Below are positions 56,610 through 64,000 of a stretch of 64,000 nt of DNA, piece by piece. Source of the DNA: Actinoplanes lobatus. GTDB lineage: Bacteria; Actinomycetota; Actinomycetes; Mycobacteriales; Micromonosporaceae. The notes beneath the pieces were generated by a model. That model worked only from the letters and a program-made list of their open reading frames with translations. It had not been told where the DNA came from and searched no databases. Location of the stretch: NCBI RefSeq assembly GCF_014205215.1, contig NZ_JACHNC010000001.1, forward strand, positions 10,306,199-10,370,198. Direction: 5' to 3'. The translations under genes and the position numbers were made by a program. The stretch's first letter is position 1. Each line of letters starts with the position of its first letter.

Positions 56610-56849
56610 TCAGCGGTCGATGCCGGCCAGGGTCTCCTGAAGCACCTGGTGGGCGGCCTCGTACTCGGCGATCTGCTCGGCCGGCGCCAGCCGTGCCGCG
56701 TTGGCCAGCGACCGGAGCACCGCGTCGACCGCCGGATGCCCGGTGTCCTCCCCGCCACCGCCCCGGGAGACGTCCGTCCCACCGGCGAGGGAAACACCCG
56801 GCGGCGGTCCCGGACGCGGACCGGGCTGTGCGGAACTGGGATATGTCAC
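56610..56849 (-). CDS. Small conserved actinobacterial protein next to tlyA
   Basis: A 79-aa protein: Pro/Gly-rich first half, then HPAVDAVLRSLANAARLAPAEQIAEYEAAHQVLQETLAGID, a helical segment widely conserved in short proteins upstream of tlyA in actinobacteria. Function unknown. GTG 56849 has GGAGG nine bases upstream. It lies 4 bp after the stop of the phasin-like gene, so operonic. Confidence 0.75.
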   Translation of the reverse strand: MTYPSSAQPGPRPGPPPGVSLAGGTDVSRGGGGEDTGHPAVDAVLRSLANAARLAPAEQIAEYEAAHQVLQETLAGIDR

Positions 56850-56853
56850 AGCC

Positions 56854-57657
56854 TCATGCCTCCGGGCTCGCCGTCCGGCCGACGTTCTCCGCCGCCGGGG
56901 TCGACTGGGTCGGCACCTGAGCCTTCCGCGGCGCGCGCTTACGCGGCGCGGGCGGCGGCTCGGCCGCCGCGGTCCTCTTGGCCGGCGCCCGCTTCCGCGG
57001 CGCGGGCGGCACCTCGGCCGCCGCGGCCTTCCTGGCCGGCGCCCGCTTGGCCGCGGCCTTCTTCACCGGAGCCCGCTCATCGGCGGGCTGGGCCGGCACG
57101 GCCTTCGCCGCGGTCTTGCGAGGCGCCCGCTTGACCGGCGCGGCCTTGACCGGCGCGGCCTGCACCGGAGCGGCCTCGCCCGGCGTCGCGGCGTTCCCCG
57201 GCACCGCGGCCGGCGCGGTAGCCGCCGCCGGCATCGCGTTCGGCTTGGCCTTGACCGCCTTCTTCGCGACCGCCTTCTTCACGGGCGCGGGAGCGGGCGT
57301 GGGCGCCGGCTTGTCCAGCCGGGTCCCGCCCACCGACTCGGCGGCGCTGGCCCGGGCCTGCGCCTCGCGCAGCTGCCGCTCCAGGTCGTGCACCCGCGAG
57401 GTGAGCTCGGAAACCTCCTCGGCGGTGGCCAGACCCACCCGCCCGAGCGCCCGGTCCACCTCGTACCGCACGATGCTGGTCAGCGCCTCCCGGTTGGCGA
57501 CACCCGCGGTCAGCAGGTCCTCCACCAGGCCCTGAACCTGCACCGCGGTGGCCCCGCCCCGGTTGAGCAACTCCCCGGCGACCTGTTGCGCCCTCTTCCG
57601 GGGAGCCTCCGTCAAACCGAGTGCCAGGTCCAGATATGCCCGCCATGCGTCCGGCAT
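56854..57657 (-). CDS. Phasin-like coiled-coil protein with histone H1-like basic tail
   Basis: A 267-aa protein. Residues 1-105 are helical (PDAWRAYLDLALGLTEAPRKRAQQVAGELL; VRYEVDRALGRVGLATAEEVSELTSRVHDLERQL), a coiled coil like PHA-granule/phasin proteins. Residues about 115-267 are Ala/Lys/Pro/Arg-rich with repeated KRAPARKAAAAEVPPAPRKRAP units like histone H1 tails (compare PhaF). It may link granules or another structure to nucleic acid. ATG 57657 follows AGGAGG with a perfect spacer. Confidence 0.8.
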   Translation of the reverse strand: MPDAWRAYLDLALGLTEAPRKRAQQVAGELLNRGGATAVQVQGLVEDLLTAGVANREALTSIVRYEVDRALGRVGLATAEEVSELTSRVHDLERQLREAQARASAAESVGGTRLDKPAPTPAPAPVKKAVAKKAVKAKPNAMPAAATAPAAVPGNAATPGEAAPVQAAPVKAAPVKRAPRKTAAKAVPAQPADERAPVKKAAAKRAPARKAAAAEVPPAPRKRAPAKRTAAAEPPPAPRKRAPRKAQVPTQSTPAAENVGRTASPEA

Positions 57658-57766
57658 GTCCCGCCTCCTCTCGCCACGTCGGGTGCCACGCTACCGGGCA
57701 CTTCCGGGAAAACTACTGGGGTACCGTGCTGGTGTCGTGAGGCTGGTGTCACCGGAAAGGATGCTG

Positions 57767-58090
57767 ATGGCCACCGTGGAGGAGTGCCGGCAGGCACTGA
57801 ACGACCTCGCCGCCCGGCTCGCCGCCAACGCCGAGGCCCAGGGGAAGCTGGATCTCGACCGCACCCTGGCCTGCCGGCTCACCGATCTCGGCGCGGCGTT
57901 CCACGGCCGGATCACCGGCGGGCGGCTGGTCGACATCACCGACGGCGACGACCCGAAGGCGAAGATCGCCCTGGTGATCACGAGCGACGACCTGATCGCC
58001 CTGGTCGACGGCAGGCTGGAGCTCACGCGCGTGATCTCGTCCATCCGGGCGAACCCGTTCGACCTGCTCAAGCTCCGCAAACTCCTCTGA
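57767..58090 (+). CDS. SCP2 sterol-carrier-like protein
   Basis: A 107-aa SCP2-fold protein: ATVEECRQALNDLAARLAAN, TLACRLTDLGAAFHGRITGGRL, ALVITSDDLIALVDGRL, AFLLARANPFDLLKL-like end (SSIRANPFDLLKLRKLL). These bind lipids or hydrophobic cofactors. ATG 57767 lies 6 bases after GGAAAGG; ATG 57761 touches that site and is less likely. Divergent from the phasin-like gene; ends at a shared hairpin with the chemoreceptor gene. Confidence 0.85.
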   Translation: MATVEECRQALNDLAARLAANAEAQGKLDLDRTLACRLTDLGAAFHGRITGGRLVDITDGDDPKAKIALVITSDDLIALVDGRLELTRVISSIRANPFDLLKLRKLL

Positions 58091-58098
58091 AACACGTC

Positions 58099-58134
58099 GA
58101 CCGGCCGGGCCCAGGGATACGGGCGCGGCCGGCC
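58099..58134. terminator. Candidate bidirectional terminator
   Basis: GACCGGCCGGGCCC (58099-58112) can pair with GGGCGCGGCCGGCC (58121-58134), 14 positions with two mismatches and an 8-nt loop, between the convergent SCP2 and chemoreceptor genes. Confidence 0.55.
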
Positions 58135-58148
58135 GGCGGTTCAACGGG

Positions 58149-59450
58149 TCAGTATTCGGCGGTCGTGGAGAGCGCCTCCAGCCCGGTGAGGACCTGGCCG
58201 GCGGCCGCCGTGGCGGTGGACAGCTGGATGGTCACCTCGGCCAGCACGGCGGCCTGCTCCTCCACCGAGGACGCGATGTTCAGCTGGAGCTCGTGGATGC
58301 CGTCGACGGCCCCGGCCGTGGACGCGAAGGTGTGCGCCACGTCCCCGGTCTCCGCCACGATCGCGGTGATCACCTGATTGACCCGTTCCACCGAGGTGGC
58401 CGTCTCCCGGGCCAGGTCCTTGACCTCCCCGGCCACCACGGCGAAGCCCTTGCCCAGTTCACCGGCGCGGGCCGCCTCGATGGTGGCGTTCAGCGCGAGC
58501 AGGTTGGTCTGCTCGGCCAACGAGGCGATGATCGCGTTCACGTCGGCGATCTCCCCCACCGACCGCTCCAGCTGCCGGACCTTCTGCCCCGCCGACTCGG
58601 CCGCCTCCTTGCCGGTCGACGCCGTGCCGGCGGCCTGCGCCGACCGTTCGGCGATGTCGCGCACCGCCGCGGTCAGCGCCGCCAGCTCCCGGTCCACGGC
58701 GGCGACCGCCGAGATCGCGGCGGTCGCCTCGCCGCTGATGCCGGCCACGTCCGCGGCGATCCGGCGGGCATTCTCGGCCGCCCTCTCGGACCGCTCGTGC
58801 AACTCCTCCGCCGCCCGTTCCCGGCTCTCCCGCTCGGCCCGGTCCACCTCGTGCCGCGCCTGCTCGGCCTCCTTGGCCAGCTCCTCGTTCTCCCGTTCCG
58901 CCTCCTCCGCGAAGTGCCAGAACACGAGGATCCCGGCCACCTCGAGGGTGAGCAGCCCGGCGTGCGCCACGACCATGGTGAGGGCGGTGGCGACCTCCAT
59001 GTGGTGTTCTCCGAACACCCGCTCCGGCGCCATCAGGCCGAGCACCCCGTGATGCACGACAACCACCACGATCGCCCACACCAGCGGCGCCCACTGCTGG
59101 TAGAGCGCCACGAAGATCAGTACGGCGTACAGGTGGATGTGCGCGGTCATCTGCCCGCCGGTCAGTTCGATCGCCACGAACGTGCACGCGATCAGCCCGA
59201 CGCTGACATACGAGGCCTGCGCCTTGCGCGACCGCCAGAGCGGCGTCGCCGCGGCCCACGCGACCGGGGCCGCGGCCAGCAGCACGGCCTCCCACACCGG
59301 CCGCGGTCCGAGCACACCGATCACCAGGAAGAACGGCGCGTGCAACCAGAGCAACCGGCTCACGATCCGGTGTCTGGCCTGCCACGACGCTTCGGACAGA
59401 TGGCCGCCACGCGGCAACGTAAACGAACTCACACCAACCTGATCGACCAC
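58149..59450 (-). CDS. Methyl-accepting chemotaxis-like protein with membrane-embedded N-terminus
   Basis: A 433-aa protein. Residues about 35-205 form six hydrophobic helices without a large outer loop, so sensing is probably within the membrane. There is no HAMP domain; a charged coiled coil (about 205-250) leads to the MCP signalling domain with the hairpin tip [41 protein letters not shown]. No che genes are nearby. GTG 59450 (VVDQVGVSS) has AGAGG upstream. Probably a membrane sensor signalling to a CheA-type kinase elsewhere. Confidence 0.87.
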   Translation of the reverse strand: MVDQVGVSSFTLPRGGHLSEASWQARHRIVSRLLWLHAPFFLVIGVLGPRPVWEAVLLAAAPVAWAAATPLWRSRKAQASYVSVGLIACTFVAIELTGGQMTAHIHLYAVLIFVALYQQWAPLVWAIVVVVVHHGVLGLMAPERVFGEHHMEVATALTMVVAHAGLLTLEVAGILVFWHFAEEAERENEELAKEAEQARHEVDRAERESRERAAEELHERSERAAENARRIAADVAGISGEATAAISAVAAVDRELAALTAAVRDIAERSAQAAGTASTGKEAAESAGQKVRQLERSVGEIADVNAIIASLAEQTNLLALNATIEAARAGELGKGFAVVAGEVKDLARETATSVERVNQVITAIVAETGDVAHTFASTAGAVDGIHELQLNIASSVEEQAAVLAEVTIQLSTATAAAGQVLTGLEALSTTAEY

Positions 59451-59579
59451 GGAACAGGCCTCTTGACCCTTCGGGGCAAATGACCGAAGGCCTTCGGGAT
59501 TTGCCACGGACGGTGCCACGATGGAGTTCAGGGAATGGAACGGCCGGCGACCGGCCGGCCCCCGAACCGGGGAGCGATC

Positions 59580-59843
59580 ATGCGACATGCCCGACGCCGC
59601 CGGCCCGCCGATCTCCACGAGGTCGCCGAGCAACTGGCCGTACCTTCGTTCGACTGGATGAGCACCCCGATGGTCGCCGTCGTCGACGGTTTCCTGCACA
59701 TCGACCCTGATGCGCCCCTGCCGCAGCCCCACCGCCCCGGCTTGGCGCCGGCTCCCGGCACGGGCTCGGCCGACGTTCATCCCGACGACGCCGCCCACAA
59801 CGCTTCCCACCTGCTGGCCGGCTTGACCCGCATACGCCCATAA
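59580..59843 (+). CDS. Small hypothetical protein
   Basis: An 87-aa open frame whose ATG 59580 lies 5 bases after GGGGAG, the main evidence that it is translated. It contains [34 protein letters not shown] and ends [18 protein letters not shown]. No family recognised; no membrane or signal segment. Divergent from the chemoreceptor gene. Confidence 0.45.
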   Translation: MRHARRRRPADLHEVAEQLAVPSFDWMSTPMVAVVDGFLHIDPDAPLPQPHRPGLAPAPGTGSADVHPDDAAHNASHLLAGLTRIRP

Positions 59844-60153
59844 ACATTTTGGTACGCCTACGCGCACCCGATCCTGCCGACAGCGACCATCTGCCACGCA
59901 GGGCCGCAGCGCCCGCATCCGGGCTGACCGGGTGGTCCCGTCCAACCCCAGAAGCACATCGTGGGCCTCCCTACCGGGAGACCCACGACCAAACCCACAA
60001 CATCACTCACCGAGCCCGTGTGCCGACCGGGAGTCCGAACTCCCAGGCCGCCAGGTCTCACGCGCCTCCGGACAGCGACTCGAACGCCGACCGGGAGGCC
60101 GAACTCCCCACCCAGCCGGCGGGCCAGCGCCTCCGGGGAGAACGGCTCGAACG
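59844..60153. other. Intergenic stretch with decayed copies of the HAD gene 3' end
   Basis: No gene is supported. From about 60020 to 60153 it contains two degraded tandem copies of the last ~70 bases of the adjoining HAD phosphatase gene. The left half (59844-60020) is ordinary intergenic sequence in which I see nothing. Confidence 0.55.
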
Positions 60154-60235
60154 TCAGCCAGGAGCCTGAACGCCCCAGGCCGCCAGTACCTCGCGCGCCT
60201 CCGGGGAGCGCGGCTCGATCGCGGACGGGGCCACG
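60047..60235 (-). repeat. Three tandem copies of HAD gene 3' end
   Basis: CAGGCCGCCAGTACCTCGCG followed by CGCCTCCGGGGAGCG...CTCGA inside the gene (60178-60235) recurs at about 60105-60150 and 60047-60095 with base changes. Only the rightmost copy is in the reading frame of the gene. Confidence 0.7.
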
Positions 60236-61166
60236 CCGTCCCAGGTCACACCGCACAGCAGGCGCAGGGCGTCGACCGGATCGCCGGAGCCGTCCAGGGT
60301 GACGCCGCCACCGTCCCGGGTGACCCGCCAGCCGCCGGCCGTGTCGCCGGGCGCCGGGACCAGCGCGTCCTCGGCCCCGCGGAACAGGCCGGACAGATCC
60401 GCCGCCACGTAGGTCGGGCGACGGTCCTCCGGCGCGGCCAGCAGGTCCGCCGGACCACTGACACCGGTCAGCACCAGCAGACTGTCCATGCCCGCGCCGA
60501 CCGCACCCTGGATGTCGGTGTCCAGCCGATCGCCGACCGACAACGGCCGCCGTGCCCCGGCGACCGTCGCCGCCGTCGTGAAAAGGCCCGGCTGCGGCTT
60601 GCCGACCACCACGTCCGGATCCCGGTCGAGCGCCGTCCGCAGCACCGCGACCAGCGAGCCGTTGCCCGGCAGCGGCCCACGCGGACTGGGCAGGGTCCGG
60701 TCGGTGTTGGTGGCGTACCAGACGGCGCCGGCCCGGACCGCCAGCGCCGCCTCGGCCAGAATCTTCCAGCCGACCTCGGGCCCGTACCCCTGAAGAACCG
60801 CGACCGGCTCCTCCTCGGCCGAGGCGACCGGCTCGAGACCCGCGTCGCGGACCTCGGCGCGAAGCGCCTCCGCACCCACCACCAGCACCTTCGCACCGGC
60901 CGGCAACCGGTCGGCGAGCAGCGCCGCCGCGGCGCCGGCCGAGGTGAGGACCTCGGCCGGCTCCGCGCTCACACCCATGCCGGTCAGCAGCGCCGCCACC
61001 TCGGCGGCCCGCCGCGACGCGTTGTTCGTCGCGTACGCGATCGACGTCGAGCCGGCACGCAGCCGCTCGACCGCGTCGGCGGCCCCCGGGATCGGCTTGT
61101 CGATCAGGAAGACGACGCCGTCCAGGTCGAAGATGACCAGGTCGTAGCCACCGGCGAGGTGATCCG

Positions 61167-61170
<4 letters not shown>
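60154..61170 (-). CDS. HAD-IIA family phosphatase (NagD-like)
   Basis: A 338-aa HAD phosphatase: nucleophile motif [13 protein letters not shown] (Asp-x-Asp), [22 protein letters not shown] (motif II), [10 protein letters not shown] (Lys), [27 protein letters not shown] (motif IV), as in NagD/phosphoglycolate or sugar-phosphate phosphatases. The C-terminal ~70 residues after the HAD core ([15 protein letters not shown]..., [12 protein letters not shown]) are an extra helical tail, and its coding end is duplicated downstream. ATG 61170 overlaps the stop of the TPR gene by ATGA, so the two are coupled. Confidence 0.9.
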
Positions 61171-63851
<2,681 letters not shown>

Positions 63852-63960
63852 GGATCATTCCTTCCAGTACGGCGGCGGGCTACTTCGGCCCGGGTGGCCT
63901 TGCTCCGACACACGCTGTTCTCGATACACAAAGTTACTAGGCGATCTGCCCATAAACGCA

Positions 63961-63997
63961 GTCGAGGGCCGACCCCGTAGTTGGGGCGGCCCTCGAC
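63961..63997 (-). terminator. Terminator at right edge
   Basis: GTCGAGGGCC (63961-63970) pairs with GGCCCTCGAC (63988-63997), with an inner GACCCC/GGGGC stem and loop GTAGTT. It lies upstream of the RGG gene, so it most likely ends a minus-strand gene beyond the window edge. Confidence 0.7.
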
Positions 63998-64000
63998 CGA

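Overview
The window looks like a chromosomal segment of a high-GC actinomycete, most likely a Micromonosporaceae member close to Actinoplanes. This rests on very high GC with many GTG starts and GTGA/ATGA overlaps, and on the gene order. On the minus strand, read from right to left, it carries the set known from Mycobacterium and other actinobacteria: tlyA, nadK, recN, steA, mctB, pyrG, nudix, xerD, ald, parA, scpA, scpB, rluB. No rRNA, tRNA, CRISPR array, transposase or phage gene was seen.

Layout. 1-4.1 kb: end of a thiolase, FadB-type beta-oxidation protein, kinase-like protein, PIG-L deacetylase. 4.1-6.65 kb: repeat-rich, gene-poor stretch with one odd conserved-N-terminus protein. 6.65-17.7 kb: ABC exporter, malonyl-CoA synthetase (MatB-like), membrane GGDEF/EAL protein, phosphoesterase, zinc-ribbon protein, MacB-like tripartite export operon, orphan YtfQ-like sugar-binding lipoprotein. 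17.7-20.4 kb: rluB-scpB-scpA. 20.4-31.6 kb: accessory genes between scpA and parA, comprising acetyltransferase, a Lys/Ala small protein, acylphosphatase, a glycerol regulon (two glpK genes around an IclR regulator, plus glpD), a two-gene Septu-like (PtuA ATPase/PtuB HNH) defence locus, an MFS exporter and a degenerate M50 protein. 31.6-34.7 kb: parA, xerD, ald. 34.8-42.4 kb: a second accessory block with a barstar-domain protein, a PPOX protein, a glycosyltransferase/DUF4937 pair, a 1.1-kb imperfect inverted repeat, and an MFS-TetR-glycosyltransferase resistance-like cassette with twin palindromic operators. 42.4-64 kb: nudix, pyrG, a lipid-linked-glycan-like set (membrane protein, GT4, MurJ-like flippase, MraY-like transferase), mctB, steA, recN, nadK, tlyA, small conserved proteins, an SCP2 protein, a membrane chemoreceptor, a HAD phosphatase and a giant RGG-repeat/TPR/acidic protein.

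How parts work together. The glycerol genes probably form one divergent regulon under a perfect 9-bp palindrome lying over the iclR start. The two kinases share an almost identical central tract of about 440 bp, pointing to gene conversion. The TetR cassette has two identical 19-bp operators between tetR (followed by the MFS gene) and the macrolide-type glycosyltransferase, a classical autoregulated drug-response layout. The best candidate for an exciting system is the ptuA-ptuB pair. The most unexplained structures are the 38.1-39.3 kb inverted repeat and the 4.4-6.6 kb repeat arrays. All family assignments come from reading motifs by eye; no database search was run.
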